Assembly (NCBI GenBank): GCA_027972325.1
Contig: JAPMOS010000028.1
Location: 186,001-250,000 of the forward strand
Source of the DNA: Paratrimastix pyriformis
Taxonomy: Eukaryota > Preaxostyla > Paratrimastigidae
Direction: 5' to 3'
Length of the DNA: 64,000 nucleotides
Numbering within the stretch: position 1 is the stretch's first letter; every line of letters starts with the position of its first letter. Under the pieces are notes generated by a model that was given only the letters and a program-made list of their open reading frames with translations, made no database searches and was not told the DNA's origin. The position numbers and the translations under genes were made by a program. Below, piece by piece: positions 1-10,714 of the stretch.

Positions 1-148
1 GACCCCAATGCAGTCCAGGGACACTCCCACAGCAGCCACAGTGGTTCCCGGACCCGTTTCTCCCGAACAGATGTCAGATGGCGGGTCGATCAAATGTCCG
101 ACTGGCTCACTGTACCCTGCGGGTTCGCCACAAATCACTGAAAATAGT

Positions 149-155
149 TATAAAT
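149..155 (+). promoter_or_regulatory. TATA-like element
   Basis: TATAAAT on the + strand about 6 bp before an ATG at 161. The spacing is too short for a coding ATG, so if it is a promoter the true start is further right or the RNA is noncoding. Weak call based on the motif only. Confidence 0.2.
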
Positions 156-1501
156 AGGATGGCTCTCAAGAAAGAATGCGCGGGAAGGCCGTTTGCCGGC
201 ATCCGGGTTTTTGCACCTATGTCCGGGTTTTTGACCCCTACGTTATTTGGGTTTTTCCATTTCTCCCCCAAAACAACAAATCCACACCAGGGTTAGTCTG
301 TACACACCCTCTGAACCACGCATGCCTCGGAAATGCGCTCCAAACTTACAGGTCAAAAGATCAAAAGTCCGCCGGAAACGATCTTCTCATCCCTTCGATC
401 AGCTCCCCTTCGTCCGGCCCAAGCGTCCAGACTGACTGGAGTTGCCTTGAATTTGGTACCTGAGCGCATGCTTGTTGTGTTGATGACATCACCAGTATTT
501 TGGGGTGCCGTATTTTGATCACGGCCATCGGGCTTGTACTCGACTGACAAACGCCTCGGCCTCAAGACCTGCACCGAGATCCGGGTCGTGCTGCAGGCGA
601 CCGCGCCCGGGCGCCCTGGTCCGCCCCCTCCGCCCAGACTCCGACAGCAGAGGACGCGCCCCACGCCGGACGCCACCTCCCTTGCACGCTCGATTCACCC
701 TGATTCTTTTTTTTGTTTTTTGTTTTTACAAACCCACCCCGGCAACCGAAATTACCGAGCAGGTGCAGCTTCACCCTGATTCGGTGGTGCCGGTGCGGAC
801 GACGGGTTGCCGTGGGGCATGGGCCACCACAGATGCCGACACGATGATGATCCATCTCGCCTTTTTGGTGGGCGGCCCCCTTGCGGCCCGGCCCCCAGGC
901 GCGCGCCACAGCCCCCACCATCCATCGCTGGTTCGCCATACCCCCCGTCATCCACACCATGGTATGCGATAGAGCTCTGGGAGCGGAGGGCCCAGAGACG
1001 GGCGAGGGTGTGTGCGCATGTCTGCGTGGTGGTTTTAACCGGGGTGATGGTGATGCAGACCTGTCGAAGACCAGTCGGACGATGGGGGCATGTATGCGTG
1101 CAGTGTGGACTGTGTTGGGATACACGTGGTGGTTATAACGCCCATCCCTGCTCACTCCTCGTGGCGTCCGGGACTGCTTTGCGGGCCTCAATGGTGCCTG
1201 TGCGGCGGCCAGCCACAACCCGCCCCTGTTGCCCGAGATGCGGGGAGTGTCGATGGTGCCCCATCCCGAGATGCGGGGAGTACCCATCACGAGCCGTGCC
1301 CAAGGGGCATCTGATGCCCTCCACCCGCGGAGGGCTCGGTCCCCCGCCGTCCCGCTCCCCCTCCTGATGCCGCCTCGGCAGCTGTCTCCTCAGCTCCCCG
1401 TCGCTCGCCTGCCTGACTCCCCTGCCCCGGGGCCCTGCCCACCTCCCTGCCATTTCGCTGGCAACGTCCCACAGCTGGCGCCGATGTAACCGATCCCGCA
1501 A

Positions 1502-1503
<2 letters not shown>

Positions 1504-1532
<29 letters not shown>

Positions 1533-1535
1533 CAT
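1504..1535 (+). repeat. Poly(C) run, 32 bp
   Basis: Uninterrupted run of C. Similar runs recur through the window inside introns or flanks, with no fixed orientation to the gene. Confidence 0.95.
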
Positions 1536-1589
1536 ATGGCTTCGACGGTCACACGGCAGACTCTGATTTTCTCGAATAGAATTTGGGTA

Positions 1590-1712
1590 GCACGGCGGGG
1601 CAATTGCCGGAGAAGGAGAAGGAAAAAAGAAGGTGAGAGAAGGAAGAGGAAAACGATACGAAAACGAATGGGAAAAAAGGGGGATTCATTTCAGAAGGAT
1701 CCTAGGAGACCC
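1590..1712 (+). repeat. Dispersed repeat, copy 1
   Basis: It contains the palindrome GGCAATTGCC, followed by a purine-rich arm (GGAGAAG, AACGATACGAAAA) ending near GGATTCATTTC. Related sequence occurs near 21505-21640 (same strand), 36088-36232 (opposite strand) and 43983-44080 (same strand). It lies about 100 bp before the start of the sensor gene at 1810. It could be a short non-autonomous transposon, a shared promoter element or a noncoding RNA gene; I see no coding capacity. Confidence 0.6.
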
Positions 1713-1809
1713 AAACATGTCGGCTGGACCCCTGAGGTTATTTCTACTATTATAACAAAAGCCCACTTTTTCATTGTGTGAGAGCCCGGCATTCGATTGC
1801 TTTCCATGA

Positions 1810-4800
1810 ATGAAAGCATCAGAGAATAGGAAATCTTTTTCGTGTCTCTGGAGGGACAACTCCCCGCATCGGATGACCGTTTGCCAACTAATCTGCATTC
1901 TCTGTCTCTTGTTTGGGCTGCTCGGAGCGATTCCTTGTACTTGCATTCTTTTTTTGAGTCGTTGGCTTGTGGGAGAGCCTTTCCCTTTGATTTCCCAACA
2001 TTTCCAAGAGGTCCTTTCCCATCTCTTCCAATTTCCGCACCACCCTTCTTCTAGATTCCCGGGCTGATGATCGAAAATTATTTGAGTCAATTCTCTATAT
2101 TTAACAAAGGAATGGTGGACTCCATTCTTTCGAGCAACGATTCTTGGCGATCGGCTTCATCCCCTCGGGTCGAGTGGACGCCCTTCCTCTGCTACACCGA
2201 CCCCACCCTGCCCCCCACCGTCGAGCAAGCGCACGCAGTGGCCTTCATCTCCCCCCAGGGGGACCTGGAACTCTGCGGGTGTACGCCGCCCGACCTGGTC
2301 CTGGCCACCCTGGTCCCCTCCCAGCCGGAGCCCTCCAGGTGGGCTCCGCCCCGGGGGTGGTCCCGGCTGCCCGACCGGCCGCCCCACCAGTCGGTCCGAG
2401 AGTCGCCCTCCTGGCCGATGCGAGAGGAGACCCCGAGCACGGCCGCCCTGCCCTTGGCGCTGGCCTTCCCGCCCCCGCCCCCGCAGGGGATGCAGCGGGA
2501 GCAGCTGCACAGCCGGGTCGTCAACGGGAGCCTCATGCTGGCCGTTTGGTCGCCCCTCCGGGCAGCCAACGGCTCCTTGCTGGGCACCGTCCTTTCGGGG
2601 GCTCGCATCCGCGACTTCAGGTCCGCCGCCACTGCCTCTGCCACCCCGCCACCCGTCCCCCCGCCCCGTCTCCTCTTCGTTGTTCGCTCACCGCCGCCTG
2701 TCGGGGCCCCGTTGCGGTGACGGCCCCTGGCAGCGCCATCTTCCCGTACCGGGGCGCCCCCGATATGCCCAACGAGCCGCTCCTCTTGTCCGCCCCCGGC
2801 CCCCCGGCCCCTCGCCCTGCCCGAGCCCTCGCCCTCTCGCCCCACCGGTGAGCCGACCGGGCTGACATAGGGGGCTCGTTGGTGTGGCTCCTGTGGGGGT
2901 GGCGGCGGCGGTGGGGCTGCAGCTTCCTGAACGGGACCCTGGACCTCGTCGCCAGCGACGCCACCGGCTGGGAGGACGAGCTTGCCGGCCTGCTGCGGGG
3001 CCTCAAGGGGCGGGCCCGCCAGCTGGCGGGGCTCCTCGACCCGGGCAGCCCCGCCAACCCGAACACCGACTACGCGAGCCTGGGGACATACGGGGACCAC
3101 TACTACGGGCTGGGCCGGCTGCAGCTGGGCGGGCCGTCCGACAGGCTGCTGATCGGGGCTGGGCTGCCCATGGGCCGGTTCAACCGCAGCCTGGGCCTCC
3201 TCTTCCGGTGGGCCGGCATGGGCACCCTGGGCGTGCTGCTCATGGCCCTGACCATGCTGCTGCTGGTGGCCCTGCTGGCCCACCGGCCCTTCCTGCGGCT
3301 GGCCAGCCTGCTGGAGGGCCCGCTGGACATGGCCCGGGCCGCCCAGATGGCCGCCGCCATGCCGCGCAGCATCTTCCGCGAGGTCAACGCAACCGTCGAC
3401 GCCCTCCGCCAGCTGGGGGCCCACTCCAGCTTGTACTGGTCCGCACCCAGCGCCCAACCGTCGTGGCCACCGTCCTGGGGCGCCTTTGCCGATTGGGGGC
3501 TGGCGGCTGCCCGACAGAGCGGTGCGATGACCGAGCCGCCTTTCATCTGGCTGTGTGCGGTCCCTGTCTGGATGCGTGCGGTCCCTATATCGCCTGTCGG
3601 CTGCCTCCTGTCGGCTGCGGGGGCAGGTCGATCTCGGAGCGGATCCCCGCCCCGCTGCTGCTGCTCGAGCCCACGGAGGCCCCCGCAGGGCCGCCCCCCG
3701 AGGGACCCCTGGCCAGCCCCGACCCGCTGCGCGGCTGGACGCCCGTCTACGCGAACGCCTCCTTCCGGGGCCGCTTCGGGGCCCTGGCCGAGCTGCCGCC
3801 CCTCCCCGAGTTCCTCGGCTTCCCGCTGCCGTCCGCCCCGCCGCCCCGCCCCCACCACGCCCCATCGTCCCGTCGCTGCCGACTGCCCTCTCCCAGCCGA
3901 GAGAGTGCCTGATGAGGGTTTGCGGGGGGTGGTGGGGCGATCCCAGTGGGGCCGGGGGCGGCCCGGCGGCTGCGGGGATGGGGCAGCCCCTGACGATGCA
4001 CACCCTGCGCGGCGAGCCCGTCCACGCCTTCGCCTACCTGCAGCCCTTCATGTCCGCCTGGCCGACACCATCCCTGCCCCGCATTGCCCCGCATTGCCAC
4101 CCATTGCCCCCCCCCCCCCCCCCCCATTTGATTTCCATTTGCCCCCATTTGCCCCCATTTGCCCCCATTTGCCCCCATTTGCCCCCCATTTGCCCCCATT
4201 TGCCCCCATTTGCCCCCCATTTGCCCCCCATTTGCCCCCCATTTGCCCCCCATTTGCCCCCCATTTGCCCCCCATTGCCCCCCATTGCCCCCCTGGGGCT
4301 CAGGCCGGCTCACCCTGGGGACGGGGCGGGACACGGGGGGGCTGTGCCGGGGCTCTCCTCTTCAGGGGTGTGGTCCGGTGCCTGGCCCTGGAGGACGTGA
4401 CCGCCCACGTGGAGGCGGCCCAGGAACGGGCTCGCCTCGCCACCGCCACCCTCGCCGCCGCCCAGGGCAGCCTCGTCCGCAAGCTGGCCGCCGGTCCGCC
4501 GCCCCGCCGGCCACACGCCCCCAGCCACGGGTCGGCCAGGGGCACGGGCACGGGCATGGGCACGGGCATGGGCATGGGAACACGGGCATGGGCAAGGACT
4601 GGCGACGGGCCTTGAGGCCCATCGTATTGTTGTTTGCGGGGGCGGCGGGGGGCGGCGGGGGCAGGGCTCTCGGCTACGCTGAGCGCCCAGCTGGGCCCCG
4701 TCCTGGCCCGGGCCCTGGCAGCCTTGGACGCGCCGTTGGCCGATGGCCATCAGGGGGCCGGGGCCGGGGCGGTGCCGGGTGCCGAGCTGCGGGCCCTGGT

Positions 4801-5012
4801 TGCCCAGACGGGGCCCCTGATGACGGCCCTGGGGGGCGACCCCCCCGAGGGCACCGTCGACGTGCACGCCGCCATCGAGGCCGCCTGGCGCAGCCACGGC
4901 CCGCATGACGTGCCCTTCCCGCTGGCCAGCATGCGGGCCGCCCACTACCGCGCCCAGGTCCGCCCGGCAGCCCCCCCGAGATCGGGATGGGGATCGGGAT
5001 GGGCATGGGCAC

Positions 5013-5043
<31 letters not shown>

Positions 5044-5174
5044 GACATGGGCAGGGGCAGGGGCATGGACATGGGCATGGGCACGGGCATGGACATGGGC
5101 ATGGGCATGGGCATGGACATGGGCATGGGCATGGGCAGGGGCAGGGGCATGGACATGGGCATGGACATGGGCAG

Positions 5175-5209
<35 letters not shown>

Positions 5210-6160
5210 GGGGCAGGGGCAGGGGCATGGACATGGGCATGGGGAGCGCCATCGGGCAGCGCCATCGGCCTCACCCTCGACCTCACCGCCCGGCTTGTGG
5301 GGGCCCCAGGGCGAGGAGGGCCTGCTGGTGGCCGGCCTGGCGGCCATCCTGGGGCGGGTCTTCGTCGAGGCCGCCTCGGCCCCCCGCCGCCTGAGGCTCG
5401 CCGTGGCCACAGCAAACGGCGCCCGGCCCGCCATCGCACCAGCATCCGTCCCGATGGCACCAGCACCCGCCCCTGCCGCTGTCGCTGCCACTACTGCCGC
5501 CCAGCCCCCAGCCGCTGCCCCCGGCTCGGAGTGCCCCACCATCGTCCGTCCCATCCGCCCGCCCGCCCCACCGCCATCGCCGGCCATCCGCCCGAGCCGC
5601 CCCTGGGGTGGCGCCGACCCCATCCATCGTCCATCGTCCACCATCCACCAACCATCCCCTCCACCATCCGTCATCCACCGTCCACCATCCCCCATTCCAC
5701 GCCCCCTAGCGGGTGACCGTGGCCTCGGTGGACGCGCGCCTGGGGCCCTCTGCCCTTGCCCGGCTGGGCGCCCCCTCGGCCGTGGCCCCGGGTGGCTCCC
5801 TGTGGCCCCTCGCATGTGCCATGCGCGAGCTGGCAGGCCGGTGCCAAGTCACCAGCGGCCCCTGGGGCGCCCAGTCTGCCTGGCCCTGGCCCTCCTCGCC
5901 CCCTTGCTCCCGCCCCCCGCCCGCCCCCCGCCATCACCCGCGCCCCGGTCCCGCCCCTCACGTGTGCCCCGCCCCTCACGTGTGCCCCGCCCCTCACGTG
6001 TCCCCCGCCCCTCGGCCGCGGCCCCCCTCTGGCCGGCTCCCCTAGGGTTGACCTTGAGCTGTGCCTGGAGCGGGGCCACCCGGCCGCGCCTGCCCCCGAG
6101 CCGCTCATCAGGGCCCGCGCCCAGGACATGCCCCCCCTGGACGGCCCTCTCCCCTGGCGG
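1810..6160 (+). CDS. Cache-PAS sensor with histidine-kinase-like tail, module 1
   Basis: Exon 1 (1810-2010) begins at an ATG and encodes a cytoplasmic leader and a hydrophobic anchor (ICILCLLFGLLGAIPCTCIL). A 44-bp intron (2011-2054) joins in frame to an extracellular region with NGS and NGT glycosylation sites that reads like a Cache sensor. The exon starting about 2932 carries a second membrane segment (GVLLMALTMLLLVALLA) near 3230. The next exon has a PAS-like core (TPVYANASFRGRFG, about 3740-3780). Further exons read LALEDVTAHVEAAQERARLA (about 4382-4440) and a helical segment with a DVH motif near 4860, then a degenerate ATPase-like part up to about 5860. I see no clear phosphoacceptor His or intact G boxes, so this may be a pseudokinase or simply a coiled sensor. 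The end is not resolved. The fold assignment is inferred; the membrane layout is seen directly. Confidence 0.55.
4109..4290 (+). repeat. C-run plus TTTGCCCCCA minisatellite in an intron
   Basis: A C-run is followed by about 15 copies of a 10-11 bp unit close to TTTGCCCCCA. It sits between the exons encoding the PAS-like core and the LEDVTAH segment of sensor module 1, so it is intronic. Confidence 0.85.
4983..5240 (+). repeat. GGGCATGGGCATGG minisatellite in an intron
   Basis: Arrays of a 6-bp unit (GGGCAT with GGACAT and GGGCAG variants) fill an intron of sensor module 1. A shorter array of the same unit lies at about 4545-4600. Confidence 0.85.
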
Positions 6161-6433
6161 CCGCCCGCCTGCCCCCACCAGGCCCCGCACCGCCCGCCCT
6201 CGAGCCGGCCGATGAGGCGGCGCCATCCCCCGTCCGTGCCGCCCATCCCCGCCTCCATCCCCTCCATCCCCTCCATCCCCTCCATCCCATCCGCCCGTCC
6301 GCCGTCCGCCCGTTCGCCATCCCGAGCCGTCGCGCGCTGATCCTCGCCTTCGTGGTTCTCGTCCGCCCCTCATCTCGCCTCGCTTGGTCCCGCCACTTGG
6401 TTCCCATCCCGCCTCTGCCTCGCTTGGTTCCCC

Positions 6434-7686
6434 AGGATGGCGGCACCACGAGCGGCCTCCCCCCGCCCGCCGCGCCCCCCGGGACGGCATCCGGGTCGTG
6501 GGCCCCCGGGGGGGCCACCTGCCCCTCGGCCGACGACCACACCGCCACCGCCGGGCCGCGGCCTCAGGGCGGGGAGGCCGAGGGGACCCGCCCCCCGTCG
6601 GGCGGCCCGCGCCGCCCCTCGGAACCAGGTGCGGGGGCGACGGGCCTCCCCGGGGCCCCAAAGGCAAAGGGCTGCGCGGTGTCGCTGCGGGCGGTGCTGA
6701 TGGTCGTGGCGGCGGTCCTCGCGCTCGCGGTCTTCGTGCCGCCCGCATGCGCCCTGCCCGGCGTCACCACAAACGCCTTCCAGATCTTCCAGCGTCCGCC
6801 CTTCCCCCGCTGCCAGCCCTCCTCCCCTCCCCCTCCTCCCCCCTCCCCTCCCCCCCACCCCATGCGAGCCTGCCCTGCGCACATGTGCTGAGCGTCTCGG
6901 CGGCCTGCGTGTCTCTGCACTGCGGCCGTGCCGTGGGTGGGGGCAGAGGACCTGCTCGTGCTGACGACCCAGCTGGCCTTCGGGCGGGCCGAGGTTGCCC
7001 TCAACCGGACGGCCCGCGCCCTGGCCAGGCTTGAGGCGGCCCTGGACGGGGCCCCCTGGGGCGTGCTGGCCGCCCCGCCGGGCAGCCTGCTCATGGCGAG
7101 CCCCCAGACGGCCATCGTCAGCACCCTGCTGCTGGCCGCCCGGCCGCCCGCCGGCAACCAGACCGCTGGGCGGGCCGTCGTGGAGGGGGCCGCCATCATG
7201 TGCCCCCAGGCGTACACCCTGTGCAACTACTCCGCCCCCGAGCCGCCCGGCCAGGAGGCCGCCGCCTGCCAGCGGTACCCCATCGACGGGCCCTGGTCCA
7301 TGGGGCCCTCGCACCCCGCCGCCCGCCCGCTGCCCGAACTGCCCGCGGGCTGGCTGGGCCCGGAGCCCCCGGGGCAGGGGGGCCGGCTGGTGTGCCGGCT
7401 GCGTGCGGGGGCCATGGAGGGCCCCGAGAGCGGCTGGTGGGGCCGGCCGGTGGGCTGCGAGGCCACCCTGGCCATGATCTCCGAGGGCCCCAACGGGACC
7501 GCCCAGCCGCCCTGGGCGGTGCTGGCCCGGGCCCGGGAGCCGCTCAACATGACCGCCACGGCCCTGATGCCGGCCGGCATGAAGATCCACGTCTTCCTCT
7601 TCCGCTGGCGCAACGTCCGGCTGCACTCCCCGTGCTGTGGCTGCTGCTCGCATCCCCCGCACCCTGACCTGACCCGGCTCGGCCCA

Positions 7687-7722
<36 letters not shown>

Positions 7723-10356
7723 ACGCTGCATTGCCCCCAGGACTCGGCCAAAGGGGCCCTGGAGCCGCTGGACGCGGTCTGGCCCGAGGCGGCCCTGGCC
7801 CGGCAGGTGCACGGGCTGGCGACGGCCCGCATGGGGTCCCTCGAGGCCGGCCGGATGCTGACCCTGCCCACGGGGGCGCTGCTCTTCGACGACACCGACC
7901 ACGACCTGGTGCTGTACCCCTTCCTGTGGCAGGGCAGCCCGCTGGTGCTGGCCCTGGCCACCCCCGAGCTGCGCCCCTGGGAGACCGACTTTGTGCTCTC
8001 CCGGGACATGGTCCGGCTGGCCTGCTGGGGCCTGATGCCCCTCGGGACGGCCCTGATCTGCCTGGTGGTGGCCCTCTTCACGCGGCCCTTCGTGGCCATG
8101 CCGGCACGGGTCCGCCAGCTCCTCCGCGAGCGGACCCTGGCCTGGGAGCCGCCCCCCGAGTCCCCCCCGGCCCCCCCATCGGCCCCCACCGACCTGCTCG
8201 TCGCCCCGCCCCCCGCGGGGACCGTGGTGCTCCCCGAGCCGCAGCTGGCCGCTGCCCTCGGCCCCGGCAGCCCCCTCCCGCCCGCCCGACAGCGGCCCGG
8301 GCGCAGGCAGGGGCAGGGCCGGGGCCGGGGGCGCGGCCTGCGTATTGCCGAGATCGAGCGGGCCTGCCAGGCGGTGGGGGCGCTGCGGATCGAGGGCACC
8401 CTCATCGGGCAGGCCCTCCGCCACATGCCCGTCCTCTATCTGCGCTGCCCCGGGGCCCCCGAGGTGGCCGCCCGGCTGCCGGGCGACCCGGCGGGCTTCC
8501 TGGAGGCCCTCGGGGGGGCCGCCCTGGACGGGGCCACCCCACGGTTCGCGGCCCTCTTCGGGTACGCCCCCTCGGCGGTGCCCCCCCTGGCCGACTTCCT
8601 GCGCCCGTCGGCCCTGGCGGACCCCGCCGAGACCGAGGCCGACCCCGACGATATGGACCCGGCCGACAGCATGGCCGCCAGCAGCGGCGGCAGCGGCGGG
8701 TCGTGGGCATCCCGGGCCGTGGCGGCGGTGGCGCCTGCTGTGCTCTTCGAGGGGACCACCGCCCGGGGGGACAGCCGCCAGGTGGCCCTGCGGGCGGTGG
8801 CCATGGGCCCGGGGGGGCTGGCCCTGCTGCTCGAGGACCGCACCATCGGCCTGATGGGCCGCCAGGTGGCCGCCGTCATGCGGGCCATCATCGACGCCAC
8901 CCGCCCCAGCCAGGCGGCCGCCGTGGGCCACACCATCCACACCGCGGGCCTCCTCAGGGCCCACCTCCAGGTCCGCGCCCTCCCTCCGTCCCCGCCGCCG
9001 CAGCCACCTCCCCCACCCTCCCGCTGGGCACACGTTGTTGGGCTCATCCACTCTGCTGCTCGCCCGCCCCTGGTCGCGACGCATCGGGTGCCCAGACCCT
9101 CGTGGCAAAGGCCCACGCGTTCCAGGCGACCCGCCGGTCCGCCTCCATCCCCCCCCCACCCCACCCCGGGTCTCCATCCCCCCTTCGGTCCACACGAGTT
9201 GGACTGAGCACCCCCTCACGCCCCTCCCCTTCCTCGGCCCCCCAGCCTGGCGGCCGTGGGCGAGGCTGCCCAGCGTGCCCAGCAGGCCCTGGCGGTGGAC
9301 CGGCTGCTGGTCCTGGGGGCGGGCCGGCCGGGGCTGGTGGCGGCCCAGCAGGCGGACGTGCACCAGGCCCTGGGGGCGGCCATCGAGGCCCTGCAGGGGC
9401 TCTCGACAGGCGCGTCGTCGTCCAGAACCTCCTCGCGGCCGCAAAGGACCACACCATCGACGTCCGTTCGCCCGTGGGCGGGTGGGTGGGGTGGGTGGGT
9501 GGGGTGGGTGGTGGGTGGGGGGTGGGGGGGGGGGGGACGGGGTGGGATGGGGCGATGGGCGCAACAGCAGGGGAGTGAAGCCTGCTGGACCGCCGCCCCT
9601 CTCCCAGCTGCCCCGCTGACGAGAATTCCCTGCGGGCGGGGGGCTGATCTGGACGGCAATGGGACAGTGCGAGCCGGGCGCCCTGCGGCACATCTTCCTG
9701 GCCCTGGGGCTGAGCCTGCGCGAGGCGGTCGCCCGGGCGGGGGTCATGCTCTTCTCCACCGCCAACGTCTCCCGTGACGACCCCGCCGCCCCGCCCCGGC
9801 GCCACCCGCGCCCTCTGCCCGTCCCTCCCCAACCCTCCCCAACCCCACCCCCGCCTCTTCCCCATGCCCGTGCCCACGCACAGCATCCCCCCCCTCGCCG
9901 CCGCGGCCCCCGCCCGCGGCGCCCCTCCTCTCGGAGTTGACATTCCCGCAGCCCCCGGGGCCGGACGATGCCAACGAGCCCCTGGTGCCCCTGGGGCCCG
10001 GCCGCTACCTGGTGGTGACCATGGCTGTGGCCGGGGTGGGGGCCTCGCCCGCCAGCCCGGAGGCCCTCGAGCGGCTGATGGCCCGGCCCGAGGCGGCGGC
10101 CGTGATGAGCATCCTGCAGGACCTCGACGGCCGGGCGGAGGTCCTCCGGGGCCCCTGGGGCCGCCGCCTCTCGCTCTGGCTGCCCCTGGTCACGGCCGCC
10201 CAGCGGCGGGCCCTGGCAGCCTCGCCTGACAGGCTGCTGGTCCCCCGGGTGCACATCTGCTCCCTGCCGACCGCCCCGCCCCTTGCGGCCGGGTACGGGC
10301 TGCATGCGGTGCCGGCCCCGGCACCCGGCCGGCTCACGGCAAAGGCCAAGGTGTGA
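6434..10356 (+). CDS. Cache-PAS sensor with histidine-kinase-like tail, module 2
   Basis: This module repeats the architecture of the one before it. A Pro/Gly-rich cytoplasmic stretch leads to a membrane anchor (LMVVAAVLALAVFVPPACAL, about 6695-6755). After a C-rich intron comes a large ectodomain with many N-x-S/T sites (6940-7620). A poly(C) intron (about 7630-7740) is followed by a second membrane segment (LACWGLMPLGTALICLVVAL, about 8010-8075). A PAS-like domain follows (RFAALFGYAPSAV, about 8545-8580, to LALLLEDRTIGLMG near 8860). Later exons are helical and ATPase-like, ending at the stop 10354-10356. I find no initiating ATG with a promoter-like flank of its own, so it may be the second half of one 8.3-kb gene. 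Function is inferred from layout: transmembrane sensing, output unknown. Confidence 0.55.
7689..7722 (+). repeat. Poly(C) run, 34 bp, intronic
   Basis: Uninterrupted C-run a few bases before a 3' splice site in sensor module 2, in the position of a polypyrimidine tract. Confidence 0.95.
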
Positions 10357-10714
10357 CCGCTGGCGGTGACGCTGTGTTCGGCTTTCTCGTTTTCGATTTT
10401 TCTCAAAGACGGTCTTCCTTCCCCCCTCCTTTCTCGTGTTTGCGATCAGGTTGTTTTTCTTCCCTATTTTTCCTGGTTCCTCTGTGTTTTTTTTTTTTTA
10501 TCACCTCATTATTCTCTCCATCCTCCTCCTTTTTTCGATCAACATCTCTTTTCCTTGCTTTGTTTCTGGATTCCTCCTCTATCACCCATTTTATCCACTT
10601 TTGTGGTTCGGTTATGCTCCGTTACCAATACGCATTTCTCTCAGTCATCAACGACCCTGATCAACCAGTGTAGCGCGGGAGCAAGCTGCCTGCAATGCGT
10701 GCACGACCAGTTTG

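Larger units (their letters stand above)
1..1800. other. Region without a supportable gene
   Basis: No reading frame here has recognisable domains or convincing exon structure. A TATA-like string lies at 149-155 with an ATG just after it (161), but the frame that follows stops within about 45 codons. A phrase close to CCGGGTTTTT recurs near 207-245, and a 16-bp phrase is repeated around 1228-1280. A run of 32 C lies at 1504-1535, followed by a copy of a dispersed repeat (separate entry). The left part may be the 5' flank or end of a gene that lies mostly outside the window. Confidence 0.5.

Noticed and set aside
562-1290. Large minus-strand frame at the left edge
   Set aside because: No domains, low-complexity composition and overlap with equally long frames on the other strand.
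2192-4003. 603-residue minus-strand frame
   Set aside because: GC-rich shadow of the sensor gene exons; no domain and no splice pattern.
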